From: an uncultured Reyranella sp.
Lineage (GTDB): Bacteria; Pseudomonadota; Alphaproteobacteria; Reyranellales; Reyranellaceae
Reading direction: 5' to 3'
Assembly: GCA_937919085.1 (NCBI GenBank)
Contig: CALFRN010000127.1
Coordinates: forward strand, 1-58,241
DNA: 58,241 bases
A program made the translations under genes and the position numbers. Below, one piece after another: positions 10,387 to 17,964 of this stretch; position 1 is the stretch's first letter; the number at the start of each line of letters is the position of its first letter. The notes under the pieces were generated by a model. That model saw nothing but the letters and a program-made list of their open reading frames with translations, was not told the origin of the DNA and did no database searches.

Positions 10387-10492
10387 CGATGCCCTCCGCA
10401 AATGGCGTCAGGGAGAAGCCGCGGGGCCCAGACCGGCACCGGCAGGAGCGCCAGCCGACAATGCAAACCGGAGGCGTTTGGCGCGGCGGCCG

Positions 10493-11413
10493 CTAGCAGC
10501 GCAGGGTAATGAAGGCGACCTCGCCCTGGCAGTTGAAGCGCACGGGCGGATGGGAGACACCGACGCCGGCGCTGGTGTAGCCGATCATGGCGCCCTCGTG
10601 CCAAAGCCCGACGGCGCCGTGACGGCACCGGCGCAGCGTCGTGACCAGGGGGCGTCCGCCCGGCAGGCAGATCTGGCCGCCATGGGTGTGTCCGGCGAGA
10701 TAAAGCGCATAGCCGGCGCGTGCGGCGTGATCCGCCATCTCGGCCGAATGGACCAGGGCAACGCGGCAGTCATCACTGCCGGCCGGCTGGACTTCGGCGT
10801 CGAGCGCAATCCGTGCCGCCTCGGTATAGAAGCTGTTCACGTCGTCCAGGCCGGTGAACACCAGCCGGCCATCGCCCCGGCGTATCACCACCGATCGATT
10901 GACGAGCACCTCGAAGCCCATGCCCATGAGCTGGTCCGCCATGGCCTGCGAATCGTGATTGCCGAGGATGGCGAGTTGGGCTCCCGTAACCTTGATGCCG
11001 CGCAAGGCCTCACCGAGAAGACCGGCGGAGCGTGCCACGGGCGTCGCATGATCGCCGTGCACATCGCCCGTCACCGCCAGCAGATCGACCTCGGCGCCCT
11101 CAAGCAGGCCACGCACTACTGCAGCCAGTTCGGGCAGGACGTCCAGATGCGTGTCGCTCAGGTGCAGGATGCGATAGCCATCGAAGGATGGTGGCAGGCC
11201 AGGGAGACGCAACGCCAACTCCACGCGTCGCAGGTTCAGGGCATTGGCCTGCCCACGCGCGTAGAAGGGCGTGACGCGGAGGCCGGCCCCAAGGACATCG
11301 AGCAGGCGCGTAAAGACGGCCTTGCGCCAGCGCGGCCGCAGCCCGTCCGGGCCACTGATATGGCGACCCTTCTCCAAACGCCGCCGTTCGGTCGCCCACT
11401 GGTCTTCGTACAT
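10493..11413 (-). CDS. Calcineurin-like metallophosphoesterase
   Basis: A 306-residue binuclear metallophosphoesterase. The metal-ligand motifs appear in order: LSDTHLD (DxH), VTGDVHGD (GD), LGNHD (GNHD), a histidine in LVHSAEM, and AGHTHGGQICLP (GHTH). This is the YkuE/YaeI-like subgroup, often acting on lipid-linked or nucleotide substrates at the membrane. There is no obvious signal peptide, although residues near 40 are mildly hydrophobic. It begins just downstream, on the same strand, of the decayed tRNA fragment at 11566-11608. The short open stretch between the two (11423-11560) shows no recognisable protein family. Confidence 0.88.
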   Translation of the reverse strand: MYEDQWATERRRLEKGRHISGPDGLRPRWRKAVFTRLLDVLGAGLRVTPFYARGQANALNLRRVELALRLPGLPPSFDGYRILHLSDTHLDVLPELAAVVRGLLEGAEVDLLAVTGDVHGDHATPVARSAGLLGEALRGIKVTGAQLAILGNHDSQAMADQLMGMGFEVLVNRSVVIRRGDGRLVFTGLDDVNSFYTEAARIALDAEVQPAGSDDCRVALVHSAEMADHAARAGYALYLAGHTHGGQICLPGGRPLVTTLRRCRHGAVGLWHEGAMIGYTSAGVGVSHPPVRFNCQGEVAFITLRC

Positions 11414-11565
11414 CGGGGAAAACTACAGCAAAGGGGGCGTACAGGGCACCACGACGACCGGCTTGCCACGCGCAGCCGCGGCGGAGCGCGCAACCAGGCC
11501 CGTGTCCGCCCCACTTGCGGGAACTGCAACGCGACCAAAATCGCTGTAAGGACTGGAAGAAGAAC

Positions 11566-11608
11566 TGGAGCAGGCGACGGGATTCGAATCCTCGACCCCG
11601 ATCCTGGC
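11566..11608 (-). repeat. Decayed 3' half of tRNA-Gly (direct repeat, possible attachment-site remnant)
   Basis: These 43 bases match the 3' half of the tRNA-Gly gene (13812-13854), from the anticodon to the encoded CCA, at 38 of 43 positions in the same orientation. There is no matching 5' half, and two of the substitutions break T-stem pairs, so it is not a functional tRNA. An intact tRNA at one end and a 3'-half copy at the other is the footprint left when an element integrates at a tRNA 3' end; here the spacing is 2.2 kb. The rest of the 235-base gap 11414-11648 shows no clear gene. Confidence 0.75.
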
Positions 11609-11648
11609 CGCGGCCATGGACTGCCCAAGGGTGTGAGGAGACGACCTG

Positions 11649-12950
11649 ATGCGCACCAGGTACCGGTGGTTCATCATCTTTCTTTTATTCGCGATCACCG
11701 CGGTCAACTATGTCGATCGCTCGGCCATCTCCTACGCCATTCCCGGCATTCAGCGCGACCTCGGCCTCTCGGCCGCCGATACCGGCATCATTCTCGGGGC
11801 ATTCGGCCTCGGCTATGCCGTCACCACCCTGTTCGGCGGCTTCACCGTGGACCGCTATGGCGCGCGCGCCGTGCTTACGGTCGCGGCGATCCTGTGGAGC
11901 CTGTCGATCGGCGCCACGGGACTGGCCGGCAGTTTCGCCATGCTCTATGCCGCGCGCGTGCTGCTGGGCGTCTCGGAAGGCCCCAACTTCCCCGCCCTTA
12001 CCGGCGCCGTCAGCCACTGGCTGTCGCCGAACGAGCGGGCAACGGCGCTGGCCAACGCCCTGCTGGCGGTGCCGCTGGCGCTCGCCATCGGCGGCCCCGT
12101 GGTCACGCAACTGATCGGCTGGTTCGACTGGCGCATGACTTTCGCGATCCTGTTCGTGCTCTCCGTGCTCTGGGTACCGTTCTGGTATTTCCTGTTTCGC
12201 GACAGTCCGGCGGACTCGCGCTTCGTCAGTGCCGCCGAACTGGCGCACATCCGGACCACGGATGACTCCGTCTCCGCCGCGCCGCATGCCGTCCTGAAAT
12301 CCTGGCCGGAGCCGGGCGTGCTCAAGATGCTGCTGAGCAACAGGACGCTGGTGGCGAACTACTGGGCCTTCTTCGTCTTCGGCTACTTCCTGTTCTTCTT
12401 CATGGCGTGGCTGCCGAGCTATCTGGAGCGGAAGTACGGGCTCAACCTTCAGGCGATCGGACTGTTCAGCGTGCTGCCGTGGCTGGCCGCGGCGGTCACG
12501 CTGTGGGCCTTCGGACGCTGGTCGGATCATCTGCTGAAGACCACAGGCCGCCTGCGAGTGGCACGCTCCTATCTCATCGCCGGGAGCCAGTTCGTGGCAG
12601 CCCTTGCGGTCATTCCCGTGGCGCTGACCGACAACCTCACGGTGGCGATCACCGGGATCACGGTGGCGGTCGCGGCCTCGATGGGCGCCAACGCGGCCTA
12701 TTATGCGGTGAATGTCGACATCGTGCCGCAGCGCGCGGCGACCGCGCTCGGCATCATGGATTTCGCCTTCGCGGTCGCCGGCTTCCTCGCGCCTGCCATC
12801 ACCGGCTGGGTGCTGGGCCTGCGCGGCTCGTTCGCCGACGGCTTCCTGCTGATGACGGTGCTCGCTCTGTCGTCGGTGCTGGTCGTGGTCATGTTTCACC
12901 ATCCCGATCGGGATCGCGAAGATGCAGCCGCGCGGCCGGGCACGTCATAG
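11649..12950 (+). CDS. MFS transporter (anion:cation symporter-like)
   Basis: A 433-residue protein with twelve hydrophobic segments. The N-terminal NYVDRSAISYAIP helix and the loop DRYGARAV between helices 2 and 3 are characteristic of the ACS family (hexuronate, galactonate, phthalate and related organic-anion symporters). A central hydrophilic loop of about 40 residues near position 190-225 separates the two six-helix halves. The ATG at 11649 is preceded by GAGGAG, a good ribosome-binding site. It lies within the tRNA-Gly-bounded segment and has no metabolic partner beside it, so the substrate is open. Confidence 0.9.
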   Translation: MRTRYRWFIIFLLFAITAVNYVDRSAISYAIPGIQRDLGLSAADTGIILGAFGLGYAVTTLFGGFTVDRYGARAVLTVAAILWSLSIGATGLAGSFAMLYAARVLLGVSEGPNFPALTGAVSHWLSPNERATALANALLAVPLALAIGGPVVTQLIGWFDWRMTFAILFVLSVLWVPFWYFLFRDSPADSRFVSAAELAHIRTTDDSVSAAPHAVLKSWPEPGVLKMLLSNRTLVANYWAFFVFGYFLFFFMAWLPSYLERKYGLNLQAIGLFSVLPWLAAAVTLWAFGRWSDHLLKTTGRLRVARSYLIAGSQFVAALAVIPVALTDNLTVAITGITVAVAASMGANAAYYAVNVDIVPQRAATALGIMDFAFAVAGFLAPAITGWVLGLRGSFADGFLLMTVLALSSVLVVVMFHHPDRDREDAAARPGTS

Positions 12951-12978
12951 TGGCGCGCGCCTGGTCGCAGCTTCGAAT

Positions 12979-13422
12979 TCAGTCCAGCCAGCGATTTCGT
13001 TCCAAATCCAAGCGGTTGCTGTCGTCAAATTTGATGCCTTCCTTTTCCAGCAAGCGTCGCTGGAGGATGTCCCCGCCATTGCGAGAGAGGCTGAACGACA
13101 CTTCGCCCTTGGCGTTGACGACGCGGTGCCACGGGACGTTCGTTTGCGGATCGAGGCGCTGAAGGACCCGGCCGACAAGGCGGGCACGTCTCGGCATGCC
13201 GGCCATCGTGGCGACCTGGCCATAGGTTGCCACCCAACCGCGAGGAATGCGGCGAACCACGGCGCAAATCGCCTCGGCGGCCGCATCGCCTCGCAGCGTG
13301 ACGGCCGGGAGCGGCTTTCGTATCGGAAACTCCGGTGGCTTGCGACGTGCCGTTGCGGAGCCTTCGACGAATCTCGAGGCAGGACCGAAGCTGGCTCGAG
13401 GCCATTTGGGAGAACGTTTCAC
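12979..13422 (-). CDS. Alkyltransferase-like protein (ATL, MGMT family without the catalytic Cys)
   Basis: A 147-residue protein with the DNA-binding part of O6-alkylguanine-DNA alkyltransferases: RRIPRGWVATYGQVA and the recognition helix region ARLVGRVLQRL. The active-site PCHRV motif reads PWHRVV, with Trp98 in place of the acceptor cysteine. That substitution defines ATL proteins, which bind O6-alkylguanine lesions and hand them to nucleotide excision repair rather than repairing them directly. The GTG at 13422 has an AAGGAG ribosome-binding site eight bases away; I see no better ATG. About 35 N-terminal residues have no clear counterpart in the family. It is convergent with the MFS gene. 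Confidence 0.85.
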   Translation of the reverse strand: MKRSPKWPRASFGPASRFVEGSATARRKPPEFPIRKPLPAVTLRGDAAAEAICAVVRRIPRGWVATYGQVATMAGMPRRARLVGRVLQRLDPQTNVPWHRVVNAKGEVSFSLSRNGGDILQRRLLEKEGIKFDDSNRLDLERNRWLD

Positions 13423-13439
13423 GCATGCTTCTCCTTGGC

Positions 13440-13698
13440 GAGAGCGCTGCGCGGGACGTCACGCAACGCTTAGTCTGGGCCACCCGCGATCTTGGAAGAC
13501 CGAGAAGCTTTTCCCGCTCGAAGACTTCAGCAACACGCCGCAAGTTGAAATCAACGTAACAAAACAGGACCACTAGCCTACCTACCAGCTCGTAGCCTTC
13601 AGGACGTGGAGTTGGCCACTCAGTCCAATTACTTCCAAAGGACCAACTATCGCCTGAAGCTCCTTCGCACGCGGACTGTCGTGGTTTCTCGGAAACAT
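13440..13698 (-). pseudogene. Frameshifted gene remnant
   Basis: An ATG at 13698 with an AAAGGGG ribosome-binding site opens a short frame (MFPRNHDSPRAKELQ...). The more protein-like sequence then continues in another frame, with SNWTEWPTPRPEGYELVGR and then VVLFCYVDFNLRRVAEVF downstream. Together they look like one gene broken by a frameshift near 13630-13650. I do not recognise the family. The whole gap 13423-13811 is AT-richer than its neighbours and holds no intact gene. It lies inside the tRNA-Gly-bounded segment. Confidence 0.3.
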
Positions 13699-13811
13699 CT
13701 CGCCCCTTTCGCGTAGTTCCGGACGCTGACGAGCGCGCAACTCCGCCAAATCCCGGACAAGCGGCCAGGGCCGCGAAAGCGCGTCAAACCGATATAACGA
13801 CAGGTAGAAAT

Positions 13812-13886
<75 letters not shown>

Positions 13887-13963
13887 GCTCCGATCCGGCG
13901 GGTAGGTGCCGGAAGGCGGTGGTGATAGGGGTTTTTCCGGGCCTTGGCAAGCCCGCCCGGCAT

Positions 13964-14830
13964 TCAGCCGCGGGCCAGGAGACGCTGCAGGTATTTGCCG
14001 TATTCGCTGCCCTTGATGGGCTCGATCAGGCGGGCGAAGGCGGCATCGTCGACGTAGCCCTTGCGCCATGCGACCTCCTCGGGGCTGCCGATCTGCAGGC
14101 CCTGGCGATCCTCGACCGTCTCGACGAACTGCGCCGCCTTCAAGAGGCTGGACGGCGTGCCGGTGTCGAGCCAGGCATAACCGCGGCCGAGCTTCTCGAC
14201 CGTGAGCCGTCCCGCCTTGAGATAGTGGGCGTTGATGTCGCTGATCTCGAGTTCGCCCCGCGCCGAGCGCGGTATCTGCGTGGCGACGTCGCAGACGTCG
14301 GAGTCGTAGAAATAAAGACCGGTGACCGCCCAGTTCGAGCGCGGATTGGCAGGCTTCTCGACGATGCTGGCCGGGCGGTCGCCGGCATCGAACTCGACCA
14401 CGCCATAGGCCTGCGGATCGGACACCCAATAGGCATAGATCACCGCGCCGCTGGCGGCGGCGCCGCGCTCGGCGACGGCGGGCAGCGAATCGCCGTAGAA
14501 GAGATTGTCGCCCAGGATCAGCCCGACGCGGCTGTTGCCGATGAAGTCGCGGCCGATCAGGAAGACCTCGGCGATGCCGCCGGGACGGGGCTGGGTGGCG
14601 TAGCTGATCTCGAGCCCCCACTGGCGGCCGTCGCCGAACAGGCCGCGGTAGGCCTCGACATCGTGCGGATTGACCACCAGCAGGATCTCGCGACATCCCG
14701 CCAGCATCAGGGTGGTCAGCGGGTAATAGACCATCGGCTTGTTGTAGACGGGCAGCAGCTGCTTGTTGATGGCACGGGTCATGGGGTAGAGCCGCGTGCC
14801 GCTGCCGCCTGCGAGAACGATACCTTTCAT
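13964..14830 (-). CDS. rmlA: Glucose-1-phosphate thymidylyltransferase
   Basis: A 288-residue enzyme that makes dTDP-glucose from dTTP and glucose 1-phosphate, the first step towards dTDP-rhamnose and other surface sugars. It has the nucleotidyltransferase signature GGSGTRLYPMT at residues 8-18, then NKQLLPVYNKPM, YYPLTTLMLAG and LGDNLFYGD, all in family positions. The ATG at 14830 gives the standard N-terminus MKGIVLAGG; an in-frame ATG at 14854 would add eight residues. The start lies only 22 bases from the start of the divergent deacylase gene. No rmlBCD genes are present, so the rest of the pathway must be elsewhere. Confidence 0.95.
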   Translation of the reverse strand: MKGIVLAGGSGTRLYPMTRAINKQLLPVYNKPMVYYPLTTLMLAGCREILLVVNPHDVEAYRGLFGDGRQWGLEISYATQPRPGGIAEVFLIGRDFIGNSRVGLILGDNLFYGDSLPAVAERGAAASGAVIYAYWVSDPQAYGVVEFDAGDRPASIVEKPANPRSNWAVTGLYFYDSDVCDVATQIPRSARGELEISDINAHYLKAGRLTVEKLGRGYAWLDTGTPSSLLKAAQFVETVEDRQGLQIGSPEEVAWRKGYVDDAAFARLIEPIKGSEYGKYLQRLLARG

Positions 14831-14852
14831 CCCTCCACTGTAGACAGGCCCC

Positions 14853-15344
14853 ATGTACGACCCGCAACAACTATTCGCGAAGCTGGAAGCGCTGGGCATC
14901 GCCCAGCATACGGTCGAGCATCCGCCGGTCTTCACCGTCGAGCAGGCCAAGGCGCTGCGCGGCGATCTGGCCGGCCATCACATCAAGAACCTCTTTTTGC
15001 GCAACAAGAAGGAGGAGATGTGGCTGGTGGTGGCGCTGGAGGATCGCGCCATCGACCTCAGGCGGCTGGGCGAGGCGCTGGGCGCCGGCCGGCTGTCGTT
15101 CGGCAGTCCTGAGCGGCTGCGGCGCCATCTAGGGGTCGAGCCGGGTTCGGTGACGCCGTTCGCGCTGGTCAATGACGAGACCCACAGCGTCCGGCTGGCG
15201 CTCGACCGCGGCCTGGCCGGCGATCGGCCGATCCATGCCCATCCGCTGGTCAACACCATGACGACGGCGATCCAGCCCGCCGATCTGCTGCGGCTGTTCG
15301 AGGCCACCGGCCATTCGCCGCTTTGGCTCGACTTTCCGATTTGA
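14853..15344 (+). CDS. YbaK/ProX-type prolyl-tRNA editing deacylase
   Basis: A 163-residue free-standing editing protein of the YbaK/PrdX group, which hydrolyses mischarged tRNA (usually alanyl- or cysteinyl-tRNA-Pro). Family landmarks are the KALRGDLAGHHIKNLFLRNK segment with the conserved lysine, the DLRRL helix and GVEPGSVTPFAL near residue 98. Its stop codon (15342-15344) runs directly into the Zur-like palindrome of the next gene. It is divergent from rmlA with just 22 bases between starts, so at least one of the two promoters must lie inside coding sequence. Confidence 0.9.
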   Translation: MYDPQQLFAKLEALGIAQHTVEHPPVFTVEQAKALRGDLAGHHIKNLFLRNKKEEMWLVVALEDRAIDLRRLGEALGAGRLSFGSPERLRRHLGVEPGSVTPFALVNDETHSVRLALDRGLAGDRPIHAHPLVNTMTTAIQPADLLRLFEATGHSPLWLDFPI

Positions 15345-15345
15345 T

Positions 15346-15358
15346 GTTATAATATAAC
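15346..15358 (+). promoter_or_regulatory. Putative Zur operator overlapping the znuA-type promoter
   Basis: The sequence GTTATAATATAAC is a palindrome with 6-base arms around one central base, and matches the core I know for alphaproteobacterial Zur sites (GTTATA-n-TATAAC). It contains a TATAAT -10 box (15348-15353). Transcription would then begin around 15360 with the ATG at 15362, so the mRNA is probably leaderless. A TTGGCT -35-like hexamer (15323-15328) is 19 bases away and weak. Zinc-bound Zur would block RNA polymerase here. Confidence 0.7.
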
Positions 15359-15361
15359 TAT

Positions 15362-16270
15362 ATGCCCATCCGCTTCCTGCTCGCGGCCCTGTTGTTGCTG
15401 GCCGTCCTTCCCGCCTCGGCCCAACCCCGGATCAAGGCGGTGGCGACCTTTTCGATCCTGGGCGATTTCGTGGGCGAAGTCGGCGGCGAGCGCGTCGAAC
15501 TGGCGACCCTGGTCGGCCCTGACACCGACGCCCACAGCTACCAGCCGAGGCCGACCGACGCACGCACGCTGGCTGCGGCCCAGGCGCTGGTGAGCAACGG
15601 GCTGGGCTTCGAAGGCTGGATCGATCGCCTGGCCAAGGCGGCGCCCTTCAAGGGCCGGCCGATCGTGGCGTCGAAGGGCGTGCCGACGCTGGCGGCCGGG
15701 CCGGCGCACGGTACATCCCAAGAGCACAGCCATGCCCACGGTCCCGACCCGCATTGCTGGCAGGACGTCGCCTGCGCCCGCCGCTATGTCGCGAACATTG
15801 CCGGAGGCCTGGCTGAAGCCGATCCGGCCAACGCCGCGCAGTATCGCGAGCGGGCGGCGCGCTACGACCGGCGGCTGGCGGCGCTCGACCAGTGGATCCG
15901 GGCGGAGATCGCCAGGGTGCCGGCCGGCCAGCGCAAGGCGATCACCGGCCACGACTCGTTCCGCTATTTCACCAAGGCCTATGGTGTGCAGTTCCTGGCG
16001 CCGCGGCGCTACAATACCGAAAGCGAGCCATCGGCCAGGGATGTGGCGGCGCTGATCCGCCAGGTCCGCGAGCAGAAGATCAAGGCGCTGTTCGTCGAGA
16101 ACATGACCAATCCCGGCATGGTCGAGCAAATCGCCCGTGAGTCGGGCGCCGTGGTCGGCCCGCGCCTCTACAGCGACGCGCTGTCGAAGCCGGACGGCCC
16201 GGCGCCGACCTATGAAGCGATGATGCGCCACAACGTGACGGCGCTGGTCGCCGGCATGCTGAAGAACTGA
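15362..16270 (+). CDS. Zinc/metal ABC transporter substrate-binding protein (ZnuA type)
   Basis: A 302-residue periplasmic protein. A signal peptide (MPIR, a hydrophobic run, then PASAQ cleavage) covers residues 1-20. Metal ligands expected for the ZnuA/TroA fold are present: His58 (DAHSY), His131 after a His-rich loop (His116, 122, 124, 126), His197 (TGHDSF) and a C-terminal aspartate in the YSDALS region. It delivers Zn(II), or possibly Mn(II), to an ABC permease. No znuB or znuC is adjacent; the next gene is convergent folD. The ATG at 15362 has no ribosome-binding site, but the signal peptide demands it, consistent with a leaderless message from the Zur-like promoter. Confidence 0.92.
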   Translation: MPIRFLLAALLLLAVLPASAQPRIKAVATFSILGDFVGEVGGERVELATLVGPDTDAHSYQPRPTDARTLAAAQALVSNGLGFEGWIDRLAKAAPFKGRPIVASKGVPTLAAGPAHGTSQEHSHAHGPDPHCWQDVACARRYVANIAGGLAEADPANAAQYRERAARYDRRLAALDQWIRAEIARVPAGQRKAITGHDSFRYFTKAYGVQFLAPRRYNTESEPSARDVAALIRQVREQKIKALFVENMTNPGMVEQIARESGAVVGPRLYSDALSKPDGPAPTYEAMMRHNVTALVAGMLKN

Positions 16271-16287
16271 CAGACTCATTCTCAGGT

Positions 16288-16303
16288 GGACCGCGCGCGG
16301 TCC
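16288..16303. terminator. Hairpin between convergent genes
   Basis: GGACCGCGCGCGGTCC is a perfect 16-base palindrome midway between the convergent znuA-type gene and folD. It has no T-tract on either side, so it may act as a weak bidirectional or Rho-assisted stop. Confidence 0.4.
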
Positions 16304-16321
16304 GCAAGGATTTGAACGCCG

Positions 16322-17239
16322 CTACGCCGCCGAGACGGCCAGCCCCGCGGCGCGGCGCGCGGCCTGCAGCGTGTTGAACATCAGGCAGGCCACCGTCATC
16401 GGGCCGACGCCGCCCGGCACCGGCGTCAGGTGGCCTGCCACCGGCAGGATCTCGGCAAAGGCCGCATCGCCCACCAGCCTGGTCTTGCCGTCCGCCGCCG
16501 GAATCCGGTTGATGCCGACATCGATCACCGCCGCCCCGGGCTTGATCCAGTCGCCGCGCACGAATTCCCGCTTGCCGATCGCGACCACGACGATGTCGGC
16601 CTGGCGGCAGAGGCCCGGCAGATCGCGCGTGCGCGAATGGCTGATGGTGACGGTGCAATCGGCGCGCAGCAGGAGCTGCGCCACCGGCCGGCCAACCAGG
16701 TTCGAGCGGCCGATCACGACGGCATGCAGGCCGGCCAGCGAACCCAGGGCATCGCGCAGCAGCATCGAAATGCCGAGCGGCGTGCACGGCACGGGAAAAT
16801 CGAGCGGCGCGCCGGATGCGATCGACCCCAGGCGCCCGACGTTGATGGGATGGAAGCCGTCGACATCCTTGGCCGGGTCGATCGCCAGCAGCACATGCGA
16901 GGTGTCGATGTGCCCGGGCAGCGGCAGCTGCACCAGGATGCCGTTGACCGCCGGATCGGCATTCAGTCGCGCGACCAGTTCCAGCAGCTCGGCTTCGGTG
17001 GTCTCGGCCGGCAAACGATGGTCGAAGCTCGCCATACCAAGTGCGGCGGCCAGCTTGCCCTTGCTGCGGACGTAGACCTGGCTGGCCGCATCGGCGCCCA
17101 CCAGCACCGTAGCCAGGCCGGGCTTCGGCACGCCCGCAACCACCAGTTCGGCCACGCCCGCGGCCACGCGTTCGCGCAGGCCGGCAGCGAAGGCTTTTCC
17201 ATCTATCAGTTTCGCATTAGACAGCTTGGCATCAGTCAT
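16322..17239 (-). CDS. folD: Bifunctional methylene-THF dehydrogenase / methenyl-THF cyclohydrolase
   Basis: A 305-residue enzyme that interconverts 5,10-methylene-, 5,10-methenyl- and 10-formyl-tetrahydrofolate in the cytosol. The catalytic tyrosine-lysine pair is in YVRSKGK near residue 55, the NADP loop reads [14 protein letters not shown] near residue 170, and the C-terminal signature is [13 protein letters not shown]. It is the last gene of a leftward string. Its ATG at 17239 overlaps the end of the DUF167 gene by eight bases, so the two are translationally coupled. Confidence 0.97.
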   Translation of the reverse strand: MTDAKLSNAKLIDGKAFAAGLRERVAAGVAELVVAGVPKPGLATVLVGADAASQVYVRSKGKLAAALGMASFDHRLPAETTEAELLELVARLNADPAVNGILVQLPLPGHIDTSHVLLAIDPAKDVDGFHPINVGRLGSIASGAPLDFPVPCTPLGISMLLRDALGSLAGLHAVVIGRSNLVGRPVAQLLLRADCTVTISHSRTRDLPGLCRQADIVVVAIGKREFVRGDWIKPGAAVIDVGINRIPAADGKTRLVGDAAFAEILPVAGHLTPVPGGVGPMTVACLMFNTLQAARRAAGLAVSAA

Positions 17240-17600
17240 GTGCGCGTACCCATTCGACGATCCGGTCGGCGAGCACCGCTGGCTCGCCGGAAATGCTCAA
17301 CACCTTGTCACGCGCGGCGACGCCTCTCATGACGTCGAAGGCCGATTTGGGCAGATGCCACTCGATCGCGAGCAGTGCCACCACGGCGGCGTTGGCCTTA
17401 CCGTCCTCCGCCGGCGCCGTCACCGCGGCTTTCAGTCCTCCATCGGGGGAACATTCGAGAGCCGTGCGGCGGGCACGCGGCTGAACGCGCACTTCGATCG
17501 TCACGCCGGCTGCCGTGCGGCGCAGGAACGCCGGATCGGTCAAATCGGCTGGGCCAGGTCGGGTGGCGATCAGATGAACGACGGCCAGACGTACTCCCAT
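17232..17600 (-). CDS. DUF167 (YggU-like) protein
   Basis: A 122-residue protein with the compact DUF167 fold: [16 protein letters not shown], then [19 protein letters not shown] and a short C-terminal helix. The function is not established; it is commonly found beside yggT, as here. The ATG at 17600 overlaps the 3' end of yggT by 31 bases; an in-frame GTG further in, at VTIEVRV, would remove about 30 non-conserved residues and the overlap. It overlaps folD by eight bases. Confidence 0.87.
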   Translation of the reverse strand: MGVRLAVVHLIATRPGPADLTDPAFLRRTAAGVTIEVRVQPRARRTALECSPDGGLKAAVTAPAEDGKANAAVVALLAIEWHLPKSAFDVMRGVAARDKVLSISGEPAVLADRIVEWVRAHD

Positions 17601-17860
17601 AGCAGGCTGCGGATGAAGAACAGGCCGAGCAACAGGATGACGGGAGAAATATCGACGCCGCCGAGATTGGGCAGAATCTGGCGAATCGGGCGCAGCACCG
17701 GCTCGGTCAGCCGATAGAGCACATCGACCACCATCCGGATGAACTTGTTGCTGACATTGACCACGCCAAACGCCACCAACCAGCTCATGATCGCGCCCGC
17801 GATCACGATCCAGGTATAGATGTCGATTACCTTGTCGATCAGCACCGCAAGCGACAGCAT
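17570..17860 (-). CDS. YggT-family membrane protein
   Basis: A 96-residue inner-membrane protein consisting of one YGGT domain: two hydrophobic helices separated by the conserved cytoplasmic stretch VDVLYRLTEPVLRPIRQILP. The glycine- and proline-rich piece LGGVDISPVILLL follows. Homologues have been linked to cell shape, osmotic shock tolerance and septum placement, without an agreed biochemical role. The ATG at 17860 gives the normal single-domain length. It lies 104 bases after the FHA gene and overlaps the DUF167 gene. Confidence 0.92.
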   Translation of the reverse strand: MLSLAVLIDKVIDIYTWIVIAGAIMSWLVAFGVVNVSNKFIRMVVDVLYRLTEPVLRPIRQILPNLGGVDISPVILLLGLFFIRSLLWEYVWPSFI

Positions 17861-17964
17861 CGCGTCCCCGTCTCCAGATGTCGGCAAAATGCCGGCCGCG
17901 GGCACCCTACTCGGCAGGGATTGCCGATCACAACCCCCTTTCTCGTCCCCCTTCAGGCCCCGTT

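Larger units (their letters stand above)
11566..13811. mobile_element. Candidate old tRNA-Gly-associated insertion (2.2 kb)
   Basis: The segment between the tRNA-Gly gene and its displaced 3'-half copy contains an MFS transporter gene, an ATL DNA-repair gene and a broken gene remnant. The interval 13440-13811 is visibly richer in A and T than the surroundings. There is no integrase, so the segment is no longer mobile, and the repeats have diverged at 5 of 43 positions, which suggests age. The alternative is a simple partial tRNA duplication with unrelated genes accumulated at a hotspot. Confidence 0.4.

Noticed and set aside
11423-11560. A short minus-strand gene ending just before the phosphoesterase
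   Set aside because: The fragment (ending GKPVVVVPCTPPLL) has no start or ribosome-binding site of its own and runs out of the decayed tRNA copy; it matches no family I recognise.
11566-11640. A second functional tRNA gene
   Set aside because: Only a 3' half is present, the 5' sequence does not pair with it, and the T-stem is broken by substitutions.
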